A program made the translations under genes and the position numbers. Shown here in pieces: positions 48,245-57,084 of a DNA stretch of 64,000 nt. Below the pieces are notes generated by a model that was given only the letters and a program-made list of their open reading frames with translations, was not told the DNA's origin and did no database searches. The number at the start of each line of letters is the position of its first letter. The first letter of the stretch is position 1. Origin of the DNA: Rhodobacteraceae bacterium Water-Bin34 (GTDB lineage: Bacteria > Pseudomonadota > Alphaproteobacteria > Rhodobacterales > Rhodobacteraceae); contig FZLS01000002.1 of NCBI GenBank assembly GCA_900197625.1, positions 62,001 through 126,000 of the forward strand, written 5' to 3'.

Positions 48245-49849
48245 ATGATGAGCATTTATGACGATTTTGAAAAAAATTCTGCAAACCATGCAGCTTTATC
48301 GCCGCTTTCATTCATAAAACGCACTGCGTTGATGTTTCCAGACCGTGATGCTGTAATTTATGGAAGTCGTAAGTATAGCTGGTCGCAATTATATAAACGA
48401 TCAATTCAATTAGCATCTGCATTAAGTAAGAAGGGTGTTGGTAAAGGTGACACGGTTGCAATACTCGCTGCGAATACTCCCGAGATGATTGAAGCGCATT
48501 TTGGTATTCCTATGTCGGGCGCCATTTTAAATACTATAAATACCCGTTTAGACGCTGATACTATTTCATATATTCTTGGTCATGGAGAAGCTAAGGTTTT
48601 TATTGTTGATGGTGAACTTGCTCCTCAAGCTGCAGAAGCGATTAAAGGTAGAGATATACTTGTAGTTGATATTGCTGATTTGCAAGACAATCTAAATCCA
48701 AATCGGATTGGTACAATCGATTATACTGATTTTATTAAATTAGGTGAGGAAAGTGCAGATTGGGAAATGCCCACAGATGAATGGGATGCAATTGCACTAA
48801 ACTATACCTCAGGCTCTACAGGTCGACCCAAAGGTGTTGTTTATCATCATCGGGGTGCTTATTTGATGTCTATGGGCGTAATTGCTGATTGGGGATTACC
48901 AAGGCATCCAAAATACCTTTATACAGTTCCATTGTTTCACTGTAACGGATGGTGCCATGGGTGGGCTATGGCTGCTTTGGCTGGAACTATTGTATGCACG
49001 CGAGCTATTACACCTTCAGTAATTTACAATGCAATTAGTGAACATGGCATTACGCATTTTGGTGGTGCACCAATAGTTTTAGGAATGATTTTAAATGCAA
49101 ATGATAATGATCGAAAAAATTTCGATTATACAGTAAATGTAATGACAGCAGGTGCACCACCTCCGGCTGCAGTTTTAGAAGGCATTGAAAAACTTGGCTT
49201 TAATGTTACGCAAGTTTATGGATTAACTGAAACATATGGACACACAGTTATGTCTACTTGGAATAGTGATTGGGATGATTTGCCGCAAGATCAACGTGCA
49301 ATTATGAAAGCACGGCAAGGAGCAGGAATGGTCCATACTGATGGTTTGCGTGTAGTTGATACCAACGGAAAAGATGTCCCAGCAGATGGTAAAACATTTG
49401 GAGAAATTCTAATCCGTGGTAACACTGTTATGAAGGGATATTTGAAAAACCCAAAAGCAACATCTGAAGCTTTTACAGATGGATGGTTTAGATCTGAAGA
49501 TTTAGCCGTAATGCATGAAAATGGTTATGTTGAAGTTAAAGATAGATTAAAAGACATAATCATATCAGGCGGAGAGAATATTTCATCTGTTGAAGTTGAG
49601 GGTATTTTACACCGACATGAGGCTGTAGCTTTAGCTGCTGTTGTTGCAATGAAAGATGAAAAGTGGGGTGAAGTACCTTGTGCTTTTATTGAGTTAAAAG
49701 ATGGAAAATCTGTAACCGAAAACGAAATTATATCCTTTTGTCGTGATCATCTTGCTGGCTTTAAGCGCCCTAAAAAGGTTGTATTTGGAGTACTCCCAAA
49801 AACTGCAACAGGTAAGATCCAGAAATATGAATTAAGAAATAATATTTGA
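48245..49849 (+). CDS. AMP-forming acyl-CoA synthetase, DmdB-like
   Basis: 534 residues. Adenylate-forming motifs YTSGSTGRPKGVVYHHRG, GLTETYG and the C-terminal PKTATGKIQKYELR lysine are present. VPLFHCNGW is typical of the medium-chain/DmdB group. DmdB makes 3-methylmercaptopropionyl-CoA in the DMSP demethylation route; the nearby DmdA-family and MetY genes agree, but a general fatty acyl-CoA ligase cannot be excluded. The start may be the second ATG (48248). Last gene of the metY operon. Confidence 0.82.
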   Translation: MMSIYDDFEKNSANHAALSPLSFIKRTALMFPDRDAVIYGSRKYSWSQLYKRSIQLASALSKKGVGKGDTVAILAANTPEMIEAHFGIPMSGAILNTINTRLDADTISYILGHGEAKVFIVDGELAPQAAEAIKGRDILVVDIADLQDNLNPNRIGTIDYTDFIKLGEESADWEMPTDEWDAIALNYTSGSTGRPKGVVYHHRGAYLMSMGVIADWGLPRHPKYLYTVPLFHCNGWCHGWAMAALAGTIVCTRAITPSVIYNAISEHGITHFGGAPIVLGMILNANDNDRKNFDYTVNVMTAGAPPPAAVLEGIEKLGFNVTQVYGLTETYGHTVMSTWNSDWDDLPQDQRAIMKARQGAGMVHTDGLRVVDTNGKDVPADGKTFGEILIRGNTVMKGYLKNPKATSEAFTDGWFRSEDLAVMHENGYVEVKDRLKDIIISGGENISSVEVEGILHRHEAVALAAVVAMKDEKWGEVPCAFIELKDGKSVTENEIISFCRDHLAGFKRPKKVVFGVLPKTATGKIQKYELRNNI

Positions 49850-49886
49850 TTTAAACGCCAAGATTGGTTCTAAAATTTTATTTCTG

Positions 49887-50672
49887 TTACTTGCCTTTCC
49901 AAACTGGTTTGCGCTTTTCTGAAAATGCTTTTGCACCTTCAAGTTGATCCTCTGATGTATAAAGAGTTTTCACAGTGGGAAGCTCACTTGATGTAATAGT
50001 GTTTAATGCATCTTGAAACTTCATATTCTCGGCTTCACGAACGACTTCTTTAATCGCAGCGTAAACTAAAGGTGGCCCAGCGGCCAAAATTTTTGCCATA
50101 TTGCGTGCTTCATCCATTAATTTTTCTGCAGGATGAATTTGATTTATTAATCCCCAACGTGCAGCTTCTTCAGCATCTATCCATCTTCCTGTAAAAAGCA
50201 TTTCCATTGCAATGTGATAAGGAATACGTTTTGGTAACTTTATCGAAGCTGCATCCGCAACTGTTCCTGAGTTTATTTCTGGTAAAGCAAATTGAGCATG
50301 CTCTGCAGAAAGAATAATGTCTGCAGATAATGCCAGCTCTAATCCGCCCCCACAACAAATGCCATTTACTGCAGCAATAACGGGTTTGTTTAGATTTTTT
50401 AATTCTTGAAGACCGCCAAAACCACCTTGGCCATAATCGCCGTCTACTTCATCACCATCAGCAGCAGCTTTCAAATCCCATCCTGGACAGAAAAACTTTG
50501 GACCAGCACCTGTAATTATAGCCACACGGAGTTCTGGATTATCTCTAAAACTTGCAAAAACATCTCCCATAATCCTACTTGTTTTTAGGTCTATGGCATT
50601 AGCTTTTGGCCGATCTAAAATGACTTCTAAAACATGACCTTCTTGTATTGTTTTGATAGGGCTTTCAGTCAT
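49887..50672 (-). CDS. caiD: Carnitinyl-CoA dehydratase (crotonobetainyl-CoA hydratase)
   Basis: 261 residues, crotonase fold. LDRPKANAIDLKTS, RVAIITGAGPKFF, GWDLKAAA and the C-terminal EKRKPVWKGK closely follow E. coli CaiD, and the two catalytic glutamates are Glu112 (GGGLEL) and Glu132 (LPEIN). It interconverts crotonobetainyl-CoA and L-carnitinyl-CoA. It overlaps the CoA ligase by 8 bases and is the last gene of the minus-strand carnitine operon. Confidence 0.85.
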   Translation of the reverse strand: MTESPIKTIQEGHVLEVILDRPKANAIDLKTSRIMGDVFASFRDNPELRVAIITGAGPKFFCPGWDLKAAADGDEVDGDYGQGGFGGLQELKNLNKPVIAAVNGICCGGGLELALSADIILSAEHAQFALPEINSGTVADAASIKLPKRIPYHIAMEMLFTGRWIDAEEAARWGLINQIHPAEKLMDEARNMAKILAAGPPLVYAAIKEVVREAENMKFQDALNTITSSELPTVKTLYTSEDQLEGAKAFSEKRKPVWKGK

Positions 50673-52701
50673 TTTTTTCTCCTATTTTTATTAATGCATC
50701 AGCTACAATGGCATCTGCTTGTCTACATATGAGTGGGTTGATCTCAACTTCTGATATTTTTCCATGATTGGAAATAACGAAATTTTGAACATTTTGAATG
50801 GTTTTTAATATGCTATCTATATCGGGAGATGGTGCTCCCCTATATCCTAAAAATAATGGCCATATTTTGAGTGTTTTTAATGATTTTAAAATGTCTTCAT
50901 TATTTGCTGGAATTAATAAAGAAATTTTATCATCAAATATTTCAGTGAGCTTTCCACCTGAAGCAATTGTTAAAACATAACCATGAGCTTCATCCAAGAC
51001 TACTCCAACTAACAGTTCTAATAAACTATCACCAACCATTTTTTCAATTAAAAATGTATTGCTTGGCATAACTTTTGCTGCACTAAGGATATCAGTTTGA
51101 TTTTGTAAATTTAATGCAACAAGTCCTGCTTCGGTCTTATGGGCGCTACCTTCGCCTTTCAAGACAACTGGATATCCAATTTTATTTGCAGCTTCTTCGA
51201 TATTTTCAAAATTAGCTACAGTTTGTGAAATTGGCAGTTGGATATCAAATTCACCAAGCATTTTTTTTGCTGTCGCTTCAGTTAATACCTTTGCATTTAA
51301 TGGAATGATTGGAGGTAAAATATTTTCAGATTTTATTTTTGAATATGTTGCGAATTTGGCGATAGAGTCTAAAGCACTTTCGATACCCCCAAATGGAATA
51401 ATACCTTTTTCTAATAATTCTTTTGCAATCTTTTCGGGTAAAGTATCTGAAATGGAACCAACAACTCCAATCTGACATCCTGTTTTGTTTTTTGCCTCAA
51501 TAAGAGAGGGGATGACATCAACCCACATTTGTGGGTCACACCGATCAATGCGTGGAAAGTCTAAAACTAATAAGCCAATACAGTCTGTTTCCTTTAGTGC
51601 AGCAATAAAAGTTTGGGTCATTGCCTCCCAATTACCCCATATATAAGTATGGTAATCTAATGGATTTGCTAATTTTACCATTTTTCCCAAAGTATTTCGT
51701 AACCTTGCAGATTGATTTTCGCTCAGTGGTGGAAAATTAATTCCAACTGCCTGGCCTATGTCGGCCATTAAGCTAGCTTCACCTCCAGAACATGACATTG
51801 ATAAGACATTATTATTTGGTTGCTCCCCAACCACATGAGCTAATTTTAATGTTTCTATAAATGTAGTTAGATTTTGTATTTGAACTACACCTAACCGGCT
51901 GAATAGAGCAGTAGCGCCGGCGTTACTGCCAGCGATTGAAGCAGTATGTGAAATCGTCGCAGCCCGTGCCTGATCAGAACTTCCAACTTTTAATATAATT
52001 ATGGGTTTTCCTAGATTATTGGCGATCTGTACCATACTTTCAAATTCAACTACATCTTTGATCCCTTCAATGTGAAGGCCTAAAGCTGTTACACGTGGAT
52101 CTTTCAAAAATTCAGTAGCCATTTCTGCTAAACTGACTTGAGCTTGGTTTCCTACAGAAGAGATAAAAGCAATTGGAAGTCCTCGTGTCTGCATCGTCAA
52201 ATTGATAGCAATGTTTGAGGATTGTGTAATAATGGCTACACCAGTTTCCACCCGTTCGCCACCATGCTGATCTGGCCAAAGAAGTGAACCATCAAGGTAA
52301 TTTATAAATCCATAACAATTTGGACCCAAGATAGCCATTTCGCCAGCTGCCAATAATAACTGATGTTCTAAATCAGCACTCTTTGCATCTTCTGATACAG
52401 ACTCTGAAAACCCACTTGCAAAACAAACAGCGCCTTTGGCTTTTATGGAGTTTAATGATCTTATTACTTCAATTGTTGTGAATCTATTCACGCCTATGAA
52501 ACTTGCATCTGGTCCGTATGGAAGATCTTCCACAGATTTGAAGCAAGGAATTCCATTGATTTCAGAACGTTTTGGATGGACTGCCCATATTGGGCCTTGA
52601 AAATCCATTTTTTTGCATTGTTCAATAACATTCTCACACCATGATCCGCCACCTATTACAGCAATAGATTTTGGATGTAGTAAGCTTCCAAGATTACTCA
52701 T
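50665..52701 (-). CDS. ADP-forming-type acyl-CoA synthetase (acetate--CoA ligase family)
   Basis: 678 residues in the single-chain ACD layout: CoA-binding Rossmann domain (LLHPKSIAVIGGG, about 1-130), succinyl-CoA-ligase-like domains (GPNCYGFINY and SHTASIAGSNAGATALF) and a C-terminal ATP-grasp domain (about 470-678, VVLKGEGSAHKTEAGLV). It abuts the acyl-CoA dehydrogenase and overlaps caiD, so it probably activates gamma-butyrobetaine or a carnitine derivative. Unlike the AMP-forming CaiC, ACD enzymes are readily reversible. Substrate is inference. Confidence 0.82.
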   Translation of the reverse strand: MSNLGSLLHPKSIAVIGGGSWCENVIEQCKKMDFQGPIWAVHPKRSEINGIPCFKSVEDLPYGPDASFIGVNRFTTIEVIRSLNSIKAKGAVCFASGFSESVSEDAKSADLEHQLLLAAGEMAILGPNCYGFINYLDGSLLWPDQHGGERVETGVAIITQSSNIAINLTMQTRGLPIAFISSVGNQAQVSLAEMATEFLKDPRVTALGLHIEGIKDVVEFESMVQIANNLGKPIIILKVGSSDQARAATISHTASIAGSNAGATALFSRLGVVQIQNLTTFIETLKLAHVVGEQPNNNVLSMSCSGGEASLMADIGQAVGINFPPLSENQSARLRNTLGKMVKLANPLDYHTYIWGNWEAMTQTFIAALKETDCIGLLVLDFPRIDRCDPQMWVDVIPSLIEAKNKTGCQIGVVGSISDTLPEKIAKELLEKGIIPFGGIESALDSIAKFATYSKIKSENILPPIIPLNAKVLTEATAKKMLGEFDIQLPISQTVANFENIEEAANKIGYPVVLKGEGSAHKTEAGLVALNLQNQTDILSAAKVMPSNTFLIEKMVGDSLLELLVGVVLDEAHGYVLTIASGGKLTEIFDDKISLLIPANNEDILKSLKTLKIWPLFLGYRGAPSPDIDSILKTIQNVQNFVISNHGKISEVEINPLICRQADAIVADALIKIGEKND

Positions 52702-53862
52702 CTATGCACCCAATGGGCGTAGCAATTCACGACTAATAATATGGCGTTGTATTTCGGATGTTCCATCCCAAATACGTTCTACGCGAGCATCTCTCCAAAA
52801 CCGTTCAATAGGAAAATCATCCATTAAGCCCATGCCACCAAATATTTGCAATGTTTTATCAGTTACACTTGCTAAAGTTTCTGATGCAAATACTTTTGCG
52901 CTTGCGATTTCTCGGTTTGATGGTTGTCCCTGATCAAGCATCCAAGCAGATTTTAATGTCAATAAATCTGCAGCATCTATATCTGTAATCATGTCAGCAA
53001 TTTGAAAGCCTACACCCTGGAATTTTCCAATTGCTTGACCAAATTGTTTTCGTTCTGCAGCATAATTTAGTGCATAATCAAAGCATCTTCTAGCTCGACC
53101 AACTGAAAATGCTGCAACAGTTATTCTTGTTGCATAAAGCCATTCATTCATTACCGCAAATCCACCATCAATTTCGCCTAAAACAGCCTCTTTGGGTAAA
53201 CGACAATTATCAAAATCTAAAATGCAATTTTTATATCCCTTATGGCTAACTGAATTGTACCCATTTCGAACTTCAAAGCCTTTTGTTCCGCGATCTACGA
53301 GAAATGTAGTAATCCGTTTTTTTGGGCCACGTGGTGTTTCGTCAACACCAGTTGCAACAAATACTATGAAGAAATCAGCATGCTCAGCACCAGATATAAA
53401 GTGTTTTGATCCATTAATAATCCAATCTGAACCATCAGATACAGCGCTGCATTTCATTCCACGAACATCACTACCTGCATCTGGCTCAGTCATGGCCAAT
53501 GCATCTGTGATCTCACCTTTTACGGCTGGTAGAAGATAGCGTTCTATTTGCTCATCACGACATGCCATAAGGATATTTTGAGGTCTTCCAAAAAAGTGAG
53601 TTAAAGCCATAGAGCCTCTACCAAGTTCTCTTTCTACAAGTGTAAAATCAAGATGGCTTAAACCTGCGCCGCCTACACTTTCAGGAAAATTACATGCATA
53701 AAACCCCAAATCTATAACTTTTTGCTTTATTGATTGGCCTAATTCTAGAGGAACATTTCCAGTTCGTTCAACTTCAGCTTCATGAGGGTAAATTTCTTTT
53801 TCAACAAAATCACGTACAGTATCAACGATCATTTCTTGCTCTTGTGATAAGCCAAAATTCAT
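52702..53862 (-). CDS. Acyl-CoA dehydrogenase, likely gamma-butyrobetainyl-CoA dehydrogenase
   Basis: 386 residues. ALAMTEPDAGSDVRGM and the FAD-binding QIFGGMG segment are typical. At the catalytic-base position the motif reads IWDGTSEIQRH, with Asp366 where medium-chain dehydrogenases have Glu in YEGT. In this operon it should oxidise gamma-butyrobetainyl-CoA to crotonobetainyl-CoA, passing electrons to ETF. Too short for DmdC (about 590 residues). Overlaps the carnitine dehydrogenase gene by 4 bases. Confidence 0.85.
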   Translation of the reverse strand: MNFGLSQEQEMIVDTVRDFVEKEIYPHEAEVERTGNVPLELGQSIKQKVIDLGFYACNFPESVGGAGLSHLDFTLVERELGRGSMALTHFFGRPQNILMACRDEQIERYLLPAVKGEITDALAMTEPDAGSDVRGMKCSAVSDGSDWIINGSKHFISGAEHADFFIVFVATGVDETPRGPKKRITTFLVDRGTKGFEVRNGYNSVSHKGYKNCILDFDNCRLPKEAVLGEIDGGFAVMNEWLYATRITVAAFSVGRARRCFDYALNYAAERKQFGQAIGKFQGVGFQIADMITDIDAADLLTLKSAWMLDQGQPSNREIASAKVFASETLASVTDKTLQIFGGMGLMDDFPIERFWRDARVERIWDGTSEIQRHIISRELLRPLGA

Positions 53863-55295
53863 TGTTTGCCTCCCCTTGGATCTTCAATTTTACTATGAGC
53901 AGCTGCAATTCTTTCTAAATTGTTGAGAACATCTTTTCGTGGTTCACATGCGCGCCTTGTTTCTAGGCTTACATGTATTAACATTTGCTCCCCAGTAGCC
54001 ATCAATGTGCCATCTTCACCATACATTTGATGGAATAAACGCATTTTTTTTCCTTCTCCCTGTAGAATATATGATTTTACATGAATGTTTGATCCTGCAT
54101 GGGTCTCGGCCAAAAACTTAATTGCAATGTCTACGGTAAAATAGCTTAATCCAGATGCAATGTATGCTTCATTTGCCCCCACCGTTTTCATGATTATATC
54201 AGCAGCATCAGAAAAAATTTGTCCATATCTGCTTTCATTCATATGTCCATTGTAGTCTGTCCAATCGTTTGGAATGACTCTATTGATGGTAGTAATGGGA
54301 TCATCATATTCTGATGGCAATTCTGGTTTTATAGTTTTTTCGTGATTATTAATTAAAGCACCTGCAGCAGTATTTTCATTCTTTAATGATCGAAGTATTG
54401 CTATTAAATTGTTATCACGTAATCTCTCTAGTTCCCGAATAGATTTATGCCCTGATTGCGCATCGGATTGGTTGGCAATTTGCTCAATTAGCTCATCAGT
54501 TAGCTCGGGAACATCCATGAGTTTAGTCCATGGCCATTGTAGACACGGACCGAATTGAGAGATGAAATGTGCCATTCCTTCTTCCCCTCCGGCTATTCTG
54601 TAAGTTTCGAACAATCCCATTTGAGCCCATCGCAAACCAAAACCATATCGAATGGCATCATCAATTTCTTGTGTTGTGGCAATTCCATCTTTTATGAGCC
54701 ATAAACCTTCGCGCCAGACAGCTTCTAAAAACCTATCTGCAATGTGTGCATCAATTTCTTTTCTTACGTGTAATGGGAACATTCCTAAGGAAGTTAATAT
54801 TTCTTTTGCTTTATTTATTATAGTTTCTGAATTTGCAGGGGATGGAACCAATTCAATCAATGGTAATAAATAAACTGGATTAAAAGGGTGTGTAACAATA
54901 ATTGAATCGGGTCTTATAGATCCTTCTTGAAGCTCTGATGGTTTGAAACCTGATGTTGAGGAGCCAATAACTGCATCAGAAGATGCATGATTTATTATTT
55001 CATTAAATACTTTATGTTTAAGGTCTAATCTTTCGGGCACACTTTCTTGGATCCATGTAGCGCCTTCAACTGCGTCTTTTATGCTTTCACAAAAATTAAG
55101 TGATCCTTCAACAGGTAAATTTACATCGTATAACATTGGTAAAGCATGTCGTGCATTTTCCAAAACTGCTTTTATTTTGCGCTCAGACTCAGGATCTGGA
55201 TCATACAAATTTACATCCCATCCATTTAAAAGAAATCGTGCTAACCAGCCTCCACCAATGACGCCACCACCAATTATTGCTGCTATTTTTCTCAT
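53859..55295 (-). CDS. L-carnitine dehydrogenase fused to a hotdog thioesterase
   Basis: 478 residues. N-terminal 3-hydroxyacyl-CoA-dehydrogenase-like domain with NAD site IIGGGVIGGGW (from residue 7), TSGFKPSEL and THPFNPVYLLPLIEL; C-terminal hotdog domain (about 335-460) with DWTDYNGHMNESRYG. It corresponds to P. aeruginosa CdhA and CdhB joined, as in rhizobial carnitine dehydrogenases. The first domain makes 3-dehydrocarnitine from L-carnitine; the second should hydrolyse betainyl-CoA to glycine betaine. Confidence 0.9.
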   Translation of the reverse strand: MRKIAAIIGGGVIGGGWLARFLLNGWDVNLYDPDPESERKIKAVLENARHALPMLYDVNLPVEGSLNFCESIKDAVEGATWIQESVPERLDLKHKVFNEIINHASSDAVIGSSTSGFKPSELQEGSIRPDSIIVTHPFNPVYLLPLIELVPSPANSETIINKAKEILTSLGMFPLHVRKEIDAHIADRFLEAVWREGLWLIKDGIATTQEIDDAIRYGFGLRWAQMGLFETYRIAGGEEGMAHFISQFGPCLQWPWTKLMDVPELTDELIEQIANQSDAQSGHKSIRELERLRDNNLIAILRSLKNENTAAGALINNHEKTIKPELPSEYDDPITTINRVIPNDWTDYNGHMNESRYGQIFSDAADIIMKTVGANEAYIASGLSYFTVDIAIKFLAETHAGSNIHVKSYILQGEGKKMRLFHQMYGEDGTLMATGEQMLIHVSLETRRACEPRKDVLNNLERIAAAHSKIEDPRGGKQ

Positions 55296-55339
55296 TTTTT
55301 TCTCATTTTATAAATGTCTTAATTAAGTTTTGTTTAATG

Positions 55340-56104
55340 CTATGTAATAGCTTCAGTGTGGCCATCAACGGCCAAAGCTTGACCTGAGATTTTTATACCA
55401 GATGGACTATCTAAAAAGTGAATCATGTTCGCGATGTCATCTGCAGTAACCCATGTTTTCAAAGATACAGCTGAAACATAATCATCGCGTACCTTTTGCT
55501 CGTCGACACCTCTGACTTTAGCTTCATTTTGAACAACTCGATCCATCCGATCACCTTCTACAGCTCCAGGACATATACAATTTACACGAATACCATCATT
55601 GCCCATTTCCATTGCTAATGTTTTGGTTAATCCAACAATGCCCCATTTTGCTACAGCATATGGACTGCGATAGGGGTAACCAAACAATCCTGCAGATGAT
55701 GATAAAAGAATTATCAAGCCAGATTTATTTTTGCGCATATGTTTTGCAGCCCACCGAACTAATAAAAAAGTACCGTCCAATGTTGTTGCAATTGTATCTT
55801 TCCAATCTGAATATTTTAAATTTTCAATTAAAGCTGCAGGACCACCTATACCAGCACCAGCGATTACGACATCAACACCATCTAAGAATTCATCACATGC
55901 AGTAAAAAAATCATCCATTTCTTTTTCGTTAGTTACATTTGCGCACACAGCTAGTGAATTGGGGTATGTCTTTTTGAATGATTGGATCGCATTTGGATCA
56001 ATATCACAAATTGCAACTTTTGCTCCTTCTGCAAGATAATTTTTTGCTATGACCAAGCCAATTCCTGCAGCTCCTGCAGTTATGACTACTCGCTTTTCAC
56101 TCAT
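55340..56104 (-). CDS. Short-chain dehydrogenase/reductase
   Basis: 254 residues. Cofactor motif TAGAAGIG, NAG-equivalent AGAG, catalytic Ser in LSSSAG and YAVAK, so an active classical SDR. It overlaps cdhC by 4 bases and belongs to the carnitine operon. Candidate roles, both inference: oxidation of D-carnitine, or reduction of acetoacetate released by the BKACE to 3-hydroxybutyrate. Confidence 0.88.
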   Translation of the reverse strand: MSEKRVVITAGAAGIGLVIAKNYLAEGAKVAICDIDPNAIQSFKKTYPNSLAVCANVTNEKEMDDFFTACDEFLDGVDVVIAGAGIGGPAALIENLKYSDWKDTIATTLDGTFLLVRWAAKHMRKNKSGLIILLSSSAGLFGYPYRSPYAVAKWGIVGLTKTLAMEMGNDGIRVNCICPGAVEGDRMDRVVQNEAKVRGVDEQKVRDDYVSAVSLKTWVTADDIANMIHFLDSPSGIKISGQALAVDGHTEAIT

Positions 56105-57009
56105 TTGGGTAACCGTTTTACAAGGTTTAGTTTTTCACGAGTTTCTTCTGGGGTCATGATTGAGCTGCCCATAGCTTCTATTATAGTTACAGCACGTTCT
56201 ACTAGTGCTTCATTGGTAGCTAATTGGCCCTTAGCCAACCATAAATTATCTTCTAATCCAACACGCACATTACCACCTGCCAATACTGCTGCTGCTACAT
56301 ATGGCAATTCGTTGCGACCAATGGAAAATGCAGACCAATTCCAATCATTCGGTACGTTATTAACCATAGCCATGAATGTATTTAAATCATCTGGTGCACC
56401 CCAAGGGATTCCCATACATAATTGAACAAGTGCTGGAGATTTTAATATTCCTTTTTCCACCAAGTTTTTGGCTAACCATAAATGCCCAGTATCAAAGGCT
56501 TCAATTTCTGGTTTTACTCCTAAACTTTCCATCATTGACCCCATGGCTTCCAACATGCCAGGTGTATTTGTCATTACATAATCTGCTTCTGCAAAGTTCA
56601 TTGTTCCACAATCTAGGGTGCAAATTTCGGGTAGGCATTCAGCTACATGTGCCACACGTTCTTCAGCACTAGCCATGTCTGTTGAATTTGAAAGTGGTAA
56701 TGGGCTGTCGGGAGATCCAAAAACCATATCGCCACCCATTCCTGCTGTTAGATTAAGAACCATATCTACTTCAGATTCTCTAATACGGTCAGTTACTTCA
56801 CGATAAAGCTTTAAGTCACGTGATGGCACACCTGTATCAGGATCCCTAACATGGCAGTGAACAATTGCAGCACCAGCTTTTGCAGCTGCTATAGCACTTT
56901 CTGCAATTTCTTTTGGACTTCTTGGCACATGAGGGCTTCGGTCCTGTGAGCTTCCTGAGCCTGTGATTGCGCAAGTGATGAATACTTTTGAGTTCATTGA
57001 GAGGGGCAT
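56101..57009 (-). CDS. cdhC: BKACE-family dehydrocarnitine cleavage enzyme (DUF849)
   Basis: 302 residues. Beta-keto acid cleavage enzyme fold with zinc ligands His51 and His53 (HCHVRD) and Glu in GLEDNLW. With acetyl-CoA it should cleave 3-dehydrocarnitine to betainyl-CoA and acetoacetate. Start ATG 57009 with AAGGAT 7 bases before. First gene of the carnitine operon, divergent from a GlxA-type regulator, as in the P. aeruginosa cdh locus. Confidence 0.87.
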   Translation of the reverse strand: MPLSMNSKVFITCAITGSGSSQDRSPHVPRSPKEIAESAIAAAKAGAAIVHCHVRDPDTGVPSRDLKLYREVTDRIRESEVDMVLNLTAGMGGDMVFGSPDSPLPLSNSTDMASAEERVAHVAECLPEICTLDCGTMNFAEADYVMTNTPGMLEAMGSMMESLGVKPEIEAFDTGHLWLAKNLVEKGILKSPALVQLCMGIPWGAPDDLNTFMAMVNNVPNDWNWSAFSIGRNELPYVAAAVLAGGNVRVGLEDNLWLAKGQLATNEALVERAVTIIEAMGSSIMTPEETREKLNLVKRLPK

Positions 57010-57049
57010 ATTAATATCCTTTGATTATTATAAATTATCGTAATCCTCT

Positions 57050-57068
57050 TGCATTAAGTAAGTATGCA
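57050..57068. promoter_or_regulatory. Candidate operator between the carnitine operon and its regulator
   Basis: TGCAT (57050-57054), nine-base spacer TAAGTAAGT, ATGCA (57064-57068): an inverted repeat in the 75-bp divergent intergenic region. AraC/GlxA regulators more often use direct repeats, so this is tentative. Confidence 0.35.
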
Positions 57069-57084
57069 CTATTAGACATAATAT

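Noticed and set aside
53192-53539. Plus-strand open frame of 115 codons within the acyl-CoA dehydrogenase gene
   Set aside because: Antisense to a clear dehydrogenase with intact motifs, with no ribosome-binding site or family resemblance.
52702-53862. Assigning the acyl-CoA dehydrogenase as dmdC
   Set aside because: DmdC proteins are about 590 residues; this one is 386 and lies within the carnitine operon.
55612-56425. Overlapping plus-strand open frames across the SDR and BKACE genes
   Set aside because: Antisense to two well-supported enzymes; compositions are low-complexity and unlike real proteins.
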